Assembly (NCBI GenBank): GCA_031418035.1
Contig: JANOWU010000115.1
Location: 1 to 64,000 of the forward strand
Direction: 5' to 3'
Source: JANOYY01 sp031418035
Lineage (GTDB): Bacteria; Actinomycetota; Acidimicrobiia; Acidimicrobiales; JANYDT01
DNA: 64,000 bases
A model generated the notes under the pieces. The model was not told where the DNA came from. It saw only the letters and a program-made list of their open reading frames with translations, and did not search any database. This document shows positions 24,623 through 33,018 of the stretch, piece by piece. Position 1 is the first letter of the stretch, and every line of letters starts with the position of its first letter. A program made the position numbers and the translations under genes.

Positions 24623-26371
24623 TCAGAGAATCGTGACCGTCCCGTTCGTGCCGTCGACGGTGATCATCGCTCCGTTGGGAATCTTCTTCGTCGCATCAGT
24701 CACCGACACGACGCACGGTATACCCAGCTCACGCGAAACGATTACTGCATGGGTTATCTGGGCTCCGACGTCGACGACAACGGCCGCCGCAGGGACGAAC
24801 AGGGGCGTCCATGCCGGGTCGGTGACCGGGGCCACCAAAATGTCACCGGGTTCGAGGGCAAAAGGATCGCCCGGATCCAAGATCACTCGCGCGATCCCCG
24901 TAGCTACTCCCGGGCAGCCAGCAATGCCCGAGAGCACATCGCCCGATTTGACCTGCGCGACCGCAGCTGCGTTGCTACGACGGGGCCACGTCGACAATGG
25001 CGGCACGACACCATTGATGACAAAGGGCGGCTCGTAATCGAAGAGCTCGAGGTAGTCACGTTCTCGCTCACGAATGATTTCGGTGAACGATTGTGGATCT
25101 GCGAGAAAGCGCTCGAACTCGCTGAACGGCATCCCGTCTTGCAACATGAAGATCTGCTCGATGTTGTCGAGGTGACCGGCGGCGACCATCCGCCGACCGA
25201 TCTCGCGGATGGCCATTCGCTGCTCATGAACAATACGAATGACGTTGGTCTTGGTCCGCTCGCGTCCCGCCGAGAAGAGCAACGCCACGTTCAGTCCAGC
25301 AAGAAACTTACCGAGGGCTTCATCGTTTCCGGTCAGCATCGCCACGACTTCCCCTGTCACCTTTTCGCGCTCCGCCTTCAGCCGGTCAGTGTGGCTCTGG
25401 GGTGAATCGGTATCGGGCATCGAACGCATCCGATCGATCGCCACCATCACGAGGTTCGGACGCAGCTCCCACGTGAGCGAGCGCAACTCCCATTCGTTTG
25501 GTCCGCGGCATCCGTACTTTGTCATGAAGTCGGCCAACGCAACCCGAAGACTCTTTGCATCAGCGTCGTCTTCGAGTGAGTTCATAAGCGCGCTGTGTAA
25601 ATCGTGGGCGTTGTCGGCGAACAGTTTCGTGAGGGCCTTCGACCTGCCGACAATTCGACTCATTTCCCACATCGCCCAAGAAGGGGCCGCTGAGTCGACG
25701 TCGCCGGCCGCGGAGATGAGGGGCATCAACAGATCCGACCGACCAATCGCCTCACACACGCCGGCGACCGTCCCAACGCCAATACCACTGGCCGACGACG
25801 TACCGATGTGACGCTCGAAGAGGGACCGATACTCGCCGACGAGCGTTCGGGCACGAGCCAAGAGTTCGCGTTCGCTCATGGCCGCAAAGTCAGGACGGGC
25901 AGCTACGACGGCCTGAGTCCGTTGCGCATCGGCGCGTAGTTCAGGCAGATCGGTTTGCGTGAACGTCCAAATCATGAACTCGGTCAGCCGCTGCGAATGG
26001 GCTTCGCTTGCGTGCCAATCCTCAGCGACGTAGGGCGGTATCCCCGGCATCGTGCCGAAGTACTGAAGATCGACCTGTTCAGGGGTCAAGCCCGGAAAAC
26101 GAGCGCCGAACAGACGCGTCAACGACATGTTCAAGAACATGTAGCCGCCCAGAAGCCCCATCGTGTTCAGCCGATCAGTCTCGAAGTCGGCATGGTCGCA
26201 GGTGCCGGCGTTCACGTATGCATCACGCCAGCCCGCTTCTCCCGCTGCCATCATCCCCAGCGCCGAGGTAAGTGGACTTACGGGATCAGGCATCACCTCA
26301 CCGGCGTTGGCGCGTGTGTAGATCGGGAACTTCTGGCTGATCGGAAGATCTGCGAACCAGGCCTCAGGCAT
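24623..26371 (-). CDS. Stand-alone PEP-utilising enzyme with swivelling phosphohistidine domain
   Basis: Protein of 582 aa. The C-terminal ~110 residues form the PEP-utilising mobile domain with its phosphorylatable histidine: LSGIAGCPGVATGIARV, then GAQITHAVIVSRELGIPCVV. The N-terminal ~450 residues are helical and resemble the central part of PEP synthase, phenylphosphate-synthase alpha or rifampicin-phosphotransferase-type proteins. There is no ATP-grasp nucleotide-binding domain, so a partner is needed or the reaction differs. The ATG at 26371 has a perfect GGAGG site; an ATG 14 codons upstream is rejected. The NadR-like gene follows. Substrate is unknown. Confidence 0.78.
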   Translation of the reverse strand: MPEAWFADLPISQKFPIYTRANAGEVMPDPVSPLTSALGMMAAGEAGWRDAYVNAGTCDHADFETDRLNTMGLLGGYMFLNMSLTRLFGARFPGLTPEQVDLQYFGTMPGIPPYVAEDWHASEAHSQRLTEFMIWTFTQTDLPELRADAQRTQAVVAARPDFAAMSERELLARARTLVGEYRSLFERHIGTSSASGIGVGTVAGVCEAIGRSDLLMPLISAAGDVDSAAPSWAMWEMSRIVGRSKALTKLFADNAHDLHSALMNSLEDDADAKSLRVALADFMTKYGCRGPNEWELRSLTWELRPNLVMVAIDRMRSMPDTDSPQSHTDRLKAEREKVTGEVVAMLTGNDEALGKFLAGLNVALLFSAGRERTKTNVIRIVHEQRMAIREIGRRMVAAGHLDNIEQIFMLQDGMPFSEFERFLADPQSFTEIIRERERDYLELFDYEPPFVINGVVPPLSTWPRRSNAAAVAQVKSGDVLSGIAGCPGVATGIARVILDPGDPFALEPGDILVAPVTDPAWTPLFVPAAAVVVDVGAQITHAVIVSRELGIPCVVSVTDATKKIPNGAMITVDGTNGTVTIL

Positions 26372-26466
26372 ATGTCCTCCACGACTGTTCGACTCAAAAT
26401 TGTGTGCTGTCACCGTAGTGGACGACGTCAGCGGATCCCAGTCCCGGGCCAGCCGTCCTGCGGCAC

Positions 26467-26472
26467 TAACCT
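26467..26472 (+). promoter_or_regulatory. -10-like box TAACCT for the yceH-like gene
   Basis: Ends six bases before the GTG at 26479 and supports that start as leaderless. Confidence 0.35.
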
Positions 26473-26478
26473 TGACTC

Positions 26479-27252
26479 GTGGATCTAACCGGCGAAGAAC
26501 AGCGTGTCCTTGGGTGCCTCGTCGAGAAGTCGATGATTACTCCCGATCAATATCCCCTGACCCTGAATTCGCTTATCACAGGATGTAACCAGACCACGAG
26601 TCGCGACCCGGTCGTCGACTACGACACCGACGTCGTAAAGGCAGCCCTGGATCACTTGCGGATGCGTCATCGTTACGTGCGCGTTGAGCTTCCCCGACCG
26701 GGCAGCCGGGTCGAAAAGTACAAGCACGACCTGGTCACCCAGCTCGGTCTGACCCAGCCCGAACTTGCGGTGCTTGCCGTTCTCCTCCTTCGCGGTCCGC
26801 AGACCGTCAATGAGCTGAAAACACGGACCGAACGACTCTTTGGCTTCGAGACCGCTACCGCCGTGGAGCGGGTCCTCGATCAGCTCTGCGACCCGACCAT
26901 CGACGCCGATTCGGCCATCGCGACAACGAGCGACGGACAACTCCCCGGAACCTATGGCGACAGCGGGTCGACCCCGGAGCGACCGGCCAACTATCGACGC
27001 CGGTGGTCAGGACCACTGGTGTGTCGTCTCGAACGATTTCCGGGGCAGAAGGAGCCCCGGGTGGCCCAACTTCTCGGTGGCCCAATCGACGTCGAAGCGG
27101 CGATTGCCGCGAGTTCATCGGGGTCGCCACACAGTGGCGCTTCCCCGGCGCGAAACGAACGGCTCGAAGCTCTGGAGGCGGAGGTGAGTCGACTGCACGC
27201 CGCACTCGACGAACTACGTCAGGAGTTCACGAACTTTCGTTCGCAGTTCTAG
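26479..27252 (+). CDS. YceH/DUF480 family protein
   Basis: Protein of 257 aa. The N-terminus (LTGEEQRVLGCLVEKSMIT, then YPLTLNSLITGCNQTTSRDPV) is the highly characteristic DUF480/YceH start, with two winged-helix domains; the second contains LAVLAVLLLRGPQTVNELKTR. The C-terminus has a coiled-coil segment (RNERLEALEAEVSRLHAALDEL). Family role is unknown. GTG start; convergent with the NlpC/P60 gene. Confidence 0.9.
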   Translation: MDLTGEEQRVLGCLVEKSMITPDQYPLTLNSLITGCNQTTSRDPVVDYDTDVVKAALDHLRMRHRYVRVELPRPGSRVEKYKHDLVTQLGLTQPELAVLAVLLLRGPQTVNELKTRTERLFGFETATAVERVLDQLCDPTIDADSAIATTSDGQLPGTYGDSGSTPERPANYRRRWSGPLVCRLERFPGQKEPRVAQLLGGPIDVEAAIAASSSGSPHSGASPARNERLEALEAEVSRLHAALDELRQEFTNFRSQF

Positions 27253-27260
27253 GCGCTGAG

Positions 27261-27300
27261 CACCCATCGCCCGGCTCACGGGCTCGGGGTTGCGCGGGTG
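27261..27300. terminator. Nested inverted repeat between convergent yceH-like and NlpC genes
   Basis: Inner stem GCCCG-GCTCA-CGGGC (27269-27283) lies within outer arms CACCC/GGGTG (27261-27265 and 27296-27300). It could terminate both convergent genes; no T-run is present. Confidence 0.4.
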
Positions 27301-27302
27301 GA

Positions 27303-28388
27303 CTACAACGGAGTGCCGAAGCGAGCTGCTTTGCCCCACGGACGCACTTCGACTGCTTTTCCGGTTTGGGGCGAGTGCACCATGTAGTCATTGACGCCCA
27401 GGTACAGCCCGATGTGGCCGGGATGCCAAATCAGGTCGCCAACGCCGAGGTCGGTGGGCGTTCGTGGGTTTGCCGCGGAGATCTGGTCCCCCGATACCCG
27501 AGGAAGCTTCACCCCGGCCCGTGCCCACGAATACGACGTCAGCCCCGAACAGTCGAAACCTCCAGGCTGGTTTCCGGTGTAGCGATACATCGTTCCTACC
27601 TGCGCAAGTGCCGTCAAGATGACGGTCATCCGGCGGTCATCGGTTCGAAGCCACGTCGCTTCGAGGTCGGCCGCTTTTGCACCCTTGATTCGACTCGCCA
27701 CGGCGATCGACACCTGACGAAGCACCGACGTGTACCGAACATGCGGGTCCGTCGGCAACTTGGCCAAGATGTTCTTGGTAGCAGGTGCGACGGGGACTTC
27801 AATCGCCGAGCCCGACAGGTAGTCCGACAGCGAATCGGTGCTGATCAACGCAGACGTCCAACTCGTCGAGCCCGGTTGCGTCGGGGTCGCTACGGGGGCC
27901 GTTCCACCAACCACCTGTGCCTGATTGCTCACCGTGACCACTGCGGTGTCTGGGGTGGCGGCAGGGGCCACCACGCTCACCGGGCCTGATCCGCGGGCCT
28001 GCATCGCCAGCAGCGTTTCGGCGGCAAGGTCGGCCAACGGGTCGGAGAAGCGCGGGACCTTAACTTCGGCTTTTCCCTCGGCCCGCGGCGTGGCGGTGTC
28101 GGGGACCTGTCCGGATGCCGCGGCGGCAACGACGACTTTTCCGCTGGTCACAGGCCGAGCGGCGGTCGTGGGTGCGGTTGCGTCGACCGCCTGCGCCGGA
28201 CCAGTCCCTTGACCGGCCCCTTGACCGGCCCCTTGACCAGCAATGACCGGAATCGTGTTGGCCGTTTGGGCAAGAGCAGAGGTGGCCGGAGCGCAAACCG
28301 CTGCCACAAAAAGCCCGATACGGACAACCCCGGAACGGACAACATGGCGGTGTTTTCTACGACCGAAAACTGGGGGCTTCGTAAACAT
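27303..28388 (-). CDS. Secreted NlpC/P60 peptidoglycan endopeptidase
   Basis: Protein of 361 aa. The N-terminus has a basic region and a hydrophobic segment (GLFVAAVCAPATSALAQ), a likely signal peptide. Residues ~45-220 are low-complexity Ala/Thr/Val/Gln linker with a GQGAGQGAGQGTG repeat. The C-terminal ~115 residues are the NlpC/P60 domain: Cys in GGFDCSGLTSYSWARAG, His in HPGHIGLYLG and a polar third residue in DYMVHSP. It should cleave stem peptides in the wall. The 167-base region upstream has several hairpins but I do not recognise a known riboswitch in it. Confidence 0.88.
   Translation of the reverse strand: MFTKPPVFGRRKHRHVVRSGVVRIGLFVAAVCAPATSALAQTANTIPVIAGQGAGQGAGQGTGPAQAVDATAPTTAARPVTSGKVVVAAAASGQVPDTATPRAEGKAEVKVPRFSDPLADLAAETLLAMQARGSGPVSVVAPAATPDTAVVTVSNQAQVVGGTAPVATPTQPGSTSWTSALISTDSLSDYLSGSAIEVPVAPATKNILAKLPTDPHVRYTSVLRQVSIAVASRIKGAKAADLEATWLRTDDRRMTVILTALAQVGTMYRYTGNQPGGFDCSGLTSYSWARAGVKLPRVSGDQISAANPRTPTDLGVGDLIWHPGHIGLYLGVNDYMVHSPQTGKAVEVRPWGKAARFGTPL
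28203..28245. repeat. 12-bp tandem repeat in the NlpC/P60 linker
   Basis: GGCCCCTTGACC-type 12-bp units occur about three times and encode the GAGQ repeats of the linker. They are a likely site of slippage and length variation. Confidence 0.6.
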
Positions 28389-28555
28389 GATCTCGAGACC
28401 TCTGTGTCGTCAGACCTGCTGAAGACATTCGATAATCGGGACCAGAGGCCCCGGACTCACGCAGCGCAAGGCTGCAGGACATTCCGTTGTGTGGCGCATA
28501 CCTTAGCCGCGAACTTCGCGACGCGCATTGTGTCCGCCGTTAAGAGGAAAAATCC

Positions 28556-29164
28556 CTACTGGTGCGGACCGTCGACGATCTGCACTCCAAGCGACGCCAA
28601 TTCGTCCAAAACCGCCTGTTCCTCGTGAGGCTTCACGGCCGCACACAGGTCTCGATGGAGCCGAACACCGTACCCGAGTGCGACGGCCGATCGACATGTG
28701 GCTGCGACGCAATAGTCGGTTGCCAGTCCGACCACATCGACATCGTTGACCCGCTGACGCCCGAGGTACTCGTGGAGCGTTTCGCTGCTTGTCGTTGAAC
28801 GACCCTCGAACCCGCTGTATGCCGCCTCATGGGCACCTTTCGCGAACCACGAGTCAACGTTGCCGAGGACCGGCAGCAGGTTTCGATGCGGCTGCGATCC
28901 TTTCGTCCCCACGACGCAATGCGCAGGCCACGAATCGACGTAGTCCGGCGTGGCGCTGAAGTGCGGACCGGGGTCCGCGTGCGCGTCCAAAGTTCCAACG
29001 ACGATCAACTGCTCGGAACGATCGACGGCATCGTTGAGCGCAGTCAGCGATTTCACGTACTCCGCAATTCGGCCGACGACTGCAGCGCCGCCCTCAACGG
29101 CAAGTGATCCACCCTCACAGAAATCGTTCTGACAGTCGACGAGAACGAGTGCACGTCTAGACAT
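28556..29164 (-). CDS. pncA: Nicotinamidase (isochorismatase superfamily)
   Basis: Protein of 202 aa that should hydrolyse nicotinamide to nicotinate. The catalytic triad can be read: Asp in LVLVDCQNDFCEGGSLAV, Lys in WFAKGAHEAAYSGFEG and Cys in LATDYCVAATCRSA; the metal-site region is TLDAHADPGPHF, and the cis-peptide loop is VGLATDYCV. The ATG has an AGGGGAG ribosome site. It follows pncB by 26 bases, so nicotinamide is converted to nicotinate and then to NaMN by one transcript. Confidence 0.9.
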   Translation of the reverse strand: MSRRALVLVDCQNDFCEGGSLAVEGGAAVVGRIAEYVKSLTALNDAVDRSEQLIVVGTLDAHADPGPHFSATPDYVDSWPAHCVVGTKGSQPHRNLLPVLGNVDSWFAKGAHEAAYSGFEGRSTTSSETLHEYLGRQRVNDVDVVGLATDYCVAATCRSAVALGYGVRLHRDLCAAVKPHEEQAVLDELASLGVQIVDGPHQ

Positions 29165-29190
29165 CTGCTCCCCTTTTCCTTTGGTATATC

Positions 29191-30534
29191 CTATGTGGAC
29201 GTACTATTGACCACGTCGTATTGACGCTCACCGACAACCTCTACGACCTCGGGAACGATCGCAGGCTCGCCTGGTGCCAATGCAAGCCCACCGACACGCG
29301 ACAGCAATTCGCGGGCTGCGCGATGGCGCTCGCGGGCTTCATCAACAGAACTCGTTCGCGTGCGAATACCCTTGGATACGTAGAGAACCTGCAGTTCGGG
29401 ATTCAAGTCGACGTTCAACGAGAGACGATCCACGACGCAATCTCGCTCGGGATCGAGGCGACGATCAGCGCGCTTACGACCGGCGGCACCGGCCTTACCC
29501 GGTGAACGTTTGGCAACTCCCTGCATCACGCCGTTGGAATCTTCAATGGATACAAGTTTGTACGTGAGCCCTGCGGTCGGGGCCCCGGAACCAACCACCA
29601 AGCTCGTTCCGACGCCGAAAACGTCGATCGGGGCACCACCTCGCACGAGCTCATCGATTCGAAACTCGTCAAGATCGCCGCTCACCACAATCCGGGTTTC
29701 AAATGCTCCCAGAGCATCGAGCGTCGCACGGGCGGCGCGAGTTTCAGCAACCAGATCACCAGAGTCGATACGGACGCCGCCCGGGCCGCTGCGGCCGAAC
29801 TGGCGAGCAACTTCCACCGCGTTCTTGAGTCCGTTCGCGATGTCGTAGGTATCGACGAGAAGCGTGGTCCCGACTCCCTGCGCCGCAATCTGCGCGGTGA
29901 ACGCGGTGGGTTCGTCGAGGTGCGCCATCGTGAAGGCATGGGCTGCTGTGCCCGCGGTTTCGAGCCCGTAGCGCATTCCAGCGGCGAGATTCGACGTCGC
30001 ATCTATTCCGGCGATCGCCGCCGCCCGAGCTGCCCCGATCGCCGCGTCGGGGTCGGTTCGTCGAGATCCCATCTCGATCATGCGTCGACCCTGCGCGGCG
30101 CTGACCATGCGACTCGCCGCGGCGGCGACAGCCGCATCGTGATTGAAGATCGAAAGGATCATCGTCTCCAACACAACCGCCTCGGCAAACGTCGCCTCGA
30201 CGGTGAGAATCGGCGACCAGGCTCCGTACACCTCGCCTTCGGGATAGCCGTACACGTCCCCCCGGAATCGATACGACGCCAGCCACGTGAGCGCGTCGGG
30301 GGAAACTCCGATGCTTCGCAGATAGTCGATGTCGTCGGCCAGGAACCGAAAATCCTCGATCGACTCGATCACCCGTTCCGTACCCGCCACGACCCCGTAG
30401 CGCCGCCCTTTGGGGAGCCCTCTCGTGAAAACTTCGAAGACGGCGCGACGGTCGGCCGCTCCCGAATGGAGTGCTGCGTCAATCATCGTTATCTCGTAGC
30501 GATCGGTTTGCAGGGCCGTTGAGCGACGGGGCAC
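29191..30534 (-). CDS. pncB: Nicotinate phosphoribosyltransferase
   Basis: Protein of 447 aa. The start STALQTDRYEITMIDAALHSG and the strings EVFTRGLPKGRRYGVVAG, EMGSRRTDPDAAIGAARAA, TLLVDTYDIANGLKNAVE, GGVRIDSGDL and VSGDLDEFRIDELV are hallmarks of actinobacterial PncB. It makes NaMN from nicotinate and PRPP. The start is a GTG at 30534. It leads the pncB-pncA pair and is divergent from the histone-deacetylase-like gene. Confidence 0.93.
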   Translation of the reverse strand: MPRRSTALQTDRYEITMIDAALHSGAADRRAVFEVFTRGLPKGRRYGVVAGTERVIESIEDFRFLADDIDYLRSIGVSPDALTWLASYRFRGDVYGYPEGEVYGAWSPILTVEATFAEAVVLETMILSIFNHDAAVAAAASRMVSAAQGRRMIEMGSRRTDPDAAIGAARAAAIAGIDATSNLAAGMRYGLETAGTAAHAFTMAHLDEPTAFTAQIAAQGVGTTLLVDTYDIANGLKNAVEVARQFGRSGPGGVRIDSGDLVAETRAARATLDALGAFETRIVVSGDLDEFRIDELVRGGAPIDVFGVGTSLVVGSGAPTAGLTYKLVSIEDSNGVMQGVAKRSPGKAGAAGRKRADRRLDPERDCVVDRLSLNVDLNPELQVLYVSKGIRTRTSSVDEARERHRAARELLSRVGGLALAPGEPAIVPEVVEVVGERQYDVVNSTST

Positions 30535-30611
30535 GGCAACACTCTTTCAGATCCCGGGGCGGTGCCCGTTCACGAAACACCAGGGGTGTCCGCAAAAGTT
30601 TCGATGAGACC

Positions 30612-30617
30612 TACGCT
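30612..30617 (+). promoter_or_regulatory. -10-like box TACGCT for the HDAC-like gene
   Basis: Ends seven bases before the ATG at 30625; it favours that ATG over the in-frame ATG at 30604. Confidence 0.4.
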
Positions 30618-30624
30618 GGAAGCT

Positions 30625-31641
30625 ATGAGCCAGGGCCTTGTTGTTTCGTCACTTCACGAACTCGATCAACACCACACCCACGCTCACCACCCGGAGAACC
30701 CCTCTCGGCTCGTGGCCGCGTGGCATGGTTTGCAGGCTGCAGACCTCGGCGACGCGATCGCTCTCCTGGAACCCCGACTCGCATCGCGCTCCGAGCTCGA
30801 ACTCGTTCACGACGTCCACTACCTCGATGCGTTGGAGCGCTTCTGTGAGAGCGGTGGCGGCAACGTGGATGCTGACACCCGGGCGTCGCGAGGTTCCTGG
30901 GCCACAGCCTGTCTCGGTGTTGGCGCGGGCTTGCAACTGCTCGACGCGGTTGAAGCAGGAATCGCCCCGGCGGGGTTTGCGCTGATCCGACCACCCGGTC
31001 ACCATGCGCTCGTCGATGCAGCGATGGGGTTTTGCCTCTTCAACAACATTGCGATTGCTGCGAAGTCGCGAACCGTACGCGGCGAGCGGGTCCTCATCGT
31101 CGACTGGGACGTGCACCATGGCAACGGCACGCAAGCGATCTTTTGGGACGACCCGAACGTGTTGTTCGTGTCGTCGCAACTGGCGGGTCATTGGCCGTTC
31201 TCCGGTGGGGTTTCCGAAACCGGCGGGCCGGCCGCTCGGGGAGCCACCATCAACTTTCCGTTTCCGGAGGGGGCGACGGGAGACGTGTTTCTACGCGCCT
31301 ATGACACGGTGGTGGCGGCCGCCGTCGAGGAGTTCCGTCCCGACTGGGTGCTGATTTCGGCGGGCTTCGACAGCCACCGCGCAGACCCACTCGGCGGTCT
31401 CGGTCTGACTTCTGGCGACTTTGGGGCGATGGCCCGACGACTCATGCAGTTTGCCCCGGGGCGAGTCGTTCTCTTCCTCGAGGGAGGATACGACCTCGAC
31501 GCGACGGCCGCCTCGGTCGGGGCGACGGCAGCGGCCCTCGTCGGCGAGACTCATCGGGGCGAAGCCCAAACCAACGGTGGGCCGGGCGCCACCATCGTGG
31601 CTGCTGCGTCACAGGCGCACGACCACGCCATAAACGGTTGA
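30625..31641 (+). CDS. Histone deacetylase / AcuC-like family protein
   Basis: Zn-dependent deacetylase-fold protein of 338 aa. Key strings: HHTHAHHPENPSRL at the N-terminus, RPPGHHALVDAAMGFCLFNN with the His-His charge relay, and IVDWDVHHGNGTQAIFW with the metal-binding Asp and His. LISAGFDSHRADPLGGL holds the second metal Asp, and LEGGYDL is near the C-terminus. Bacterial members act on acetylated polyamines, acetoin-related proteins or acetyl-lysine; the substrate cannot be told here. It sits beside NAD salvage genes, but this deacetylase class does not use NAD. Confidence 0.9.
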   Translation: MSQGLVVSSLHELDQHHTHAHHPENPSRLVAAWHGLQAADLGDAIALLEPRLASRSELELVHDVHYLDALERFCESGGGNVDADTRASRGSWATACLGVGAGLQLLDAVEAGIAPAGFALIRPPGHHALVDAAMGFCLFNNIAIAAKSRTVRGERVLIVDWDVHHGNGTQAIFWDDPNVLFVSSQLAGHWPFSGGVSETGGPAARGATINFPFPEGATGDVFLRAYDTVVAAAVEEFRPDWVLISAGFDSHRADPLGGLGLTSGDFGAMARRLMQFAPGRVVLFLEGGYDLDATAASVGATAAALVGETHRGEAQTNGGPGATIVAAASQAHDHAING

Positions 31642-31656
31642 CGTTTGCCGCACCCA

Positions 31657-31669
31657 CCCACTCAGTGGG
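31657..31669. terminator. Short hairpin between convergent genes
   Basis: CCCAC-TCA-GTGGG lies between the HDAC-like stop and the stop of the membrane protein on the other strand. It is short and without a T-run, so only a weak terminator candidate. Confidence 0.25.
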
Positions 31670-31672
31670 CAA

Positions 31673-33010
31673 CTACCACTTCGTGAGCAGGGTGATGGCG
31701 AGACCCAACGTCAGTGCTGCCTGGGCAACGAGCCACGTTCGGCGGTGCGTCACGATTGCGCCGGTGGCCACGGTCAGCCACGGGTAAAACGGCAGCCAGA
31801 TTCGTTCCACCTCGCCCTTTGACAGCTGAGACAGCATCGCGGCGACAATGGAAAGTGCGGCACCACCGACAATCCATCGAGCGCGCCCGCGCAAGGAGCA
31901 AAGTCCGCGTATGAACGCGGGTCCGGTGGCGATGAACACGACGGCGACGTTGGCAAGCATGAAGTATGTCCACGTACGAAACTGGGCGGTACCCTTCCAG
32001 TACCAAACTCGCGTGGCGGCGGCACCTTCGACCCACCAGAACCCGGCGGCCACGAATAGCCCCGTTACCGCAAGGCCTCCAACGACGAACCACGCCAGAC
32101 GCGGCACGAGTGATCGGAACGATCGACCGTCGCGAACGATGGGGACGACAACGAGAAGGAGCGTGAAGAAGAACATCGCGGCGCCGTAACTGGCATGGGC
32201 AAAGCTGGCAAACGCAATCCCGGCTAGGAGCGGCAGAACCGGCCACCGGCTGGGAGTCTGCAACGCAACGACCACCAGCCAAACGGAAAGCGCACCCATC
32301 GCTGCGAACACGATGTCGGCGGAGGACATGGCCCAGATCGTGTACGGGGCGACGATCAGGAACGGCGCACACCGACGCGCCACCTCTTGGTTGCCGCTCA
32401 CGCGCGTGACCGCGGACAGAACAAAACACGGGACAAGAGCAGTTGCTCCGAGGGACAGCAACGCAACAGGCCATGGGCCGGGAAACCCGATTTGGGCCAA
32501 ACCCTTCAGGATCAACATGAATCCGGGAGGGTGTCCGCGGTAGTGGACCGGATAGTAGGTGAGCTGATCGACGTACGTCCGAACGAACTCCCCGGCCGGC
32601 GGCATGTCGCGGATCGCGTACCAGTACTCCGTCGGGTGGATAACTGGGTCGAGAACGCCGGGTTCGCCGTCGGCCAACGCGAGCGCCAGCGAAACCAGGG
32701 CGGCGGTGAGACCCGATACCACGACGACGACGCGCCACGACGCTTCCCGAGCGAGTTTCGGGACCCACACGATCACGCCAAGGAGCAAGACGATCGCGGG
32801 AATGGTCTTCATACTGATCCGAAAATCCCAGCCTCGCTCCTCTTCGATACCGACCAGCGGAGCCGCGCCGAGCTTGACCCACGGTTTCGCATGTTGGACG
32901 CGTGCGCCCCACCAAAATGCCGCCACCTCGACAATGCCAACGGCCGTCCAGAGCAACACCTGCCAACGATTGCATCGCAGAGCGCGACCGATTACACGAA
33001 CTGCGCCCAC
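31673..33010 (-). CDS. Multi-pass membrane protein, glycosyltransferase (GT-C)-like
   Basis: Integral membrane protein of about 445 aa with around ten hydrophobic segments. An early loop (LADGEPGVLDPVIHPTEYWYAIRDM and VRTYVDQLTYYPVHYRGHPPGF) resembles the first periplasmic loop of GT-C/PMT-type glycosyltransferases, where an acidic residue is catalytic; 'YRGHPPG' recalls the HPPL/HPPG motif. It is therefore probably a lipid-linked sugar transferase, but the family is not certain. A GTG at 33010, eight bases after the upstream stop, is chosen; the longer frame to 33235 runs through the dihydropteroate-synthase-like gene. Confidence 0.7.
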   Translation of the reverse strand: MGAVRVIGRALRCNRWQVLLWTAVGIVEVAAFWWGARVQHAKPWVKLGAAPLVGIEEERGWDFRISMKTIPAIVLLLGVIVWVPKLAREASWRVVVVVSGLTAALVSLALALADGEPGVLDPVIHPTEYWYAIRDMPPAGEFVRTYVDQLTYYPVHYRGHPPGFMLILKGLAQIGFPGPWPVALLSLGATALVPCFVLSAVTRVSGNQEVARRCAPFLIVAPYTIWAMSSADIVFAAMGALSVWLVVVALQTPSRWPVLPLLAGIAFASFAHASYGAAMFFFTLLLVVVPIVRDGRSFRSLVPRLAWFVVGGLAVTGLFVAAGFWWVEGAAATRVWYWKGTAQFRTWTYFMLANVAVVFIATGPAFIRGLCSLRGRARWIVGGAALSIVAAMLSQLSKGEVERIWLPFYPWLTVATGAIVTHRRTWLVAQAALTLGLAITLLTKW

Positions 33011-33018
33011 TGCTGCGG

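Noticed and set aside
28389..28555. Possible c-di-AMP (ydaO-type) riboswitch upstream of the NlpC/P60 gene
   Set aside because: Such riboswitches are common before wall peptidases in actinobacteria and hairpins are present here, but I could not find the conserved core strings, so I do not call it. A covariance-model search would decide.
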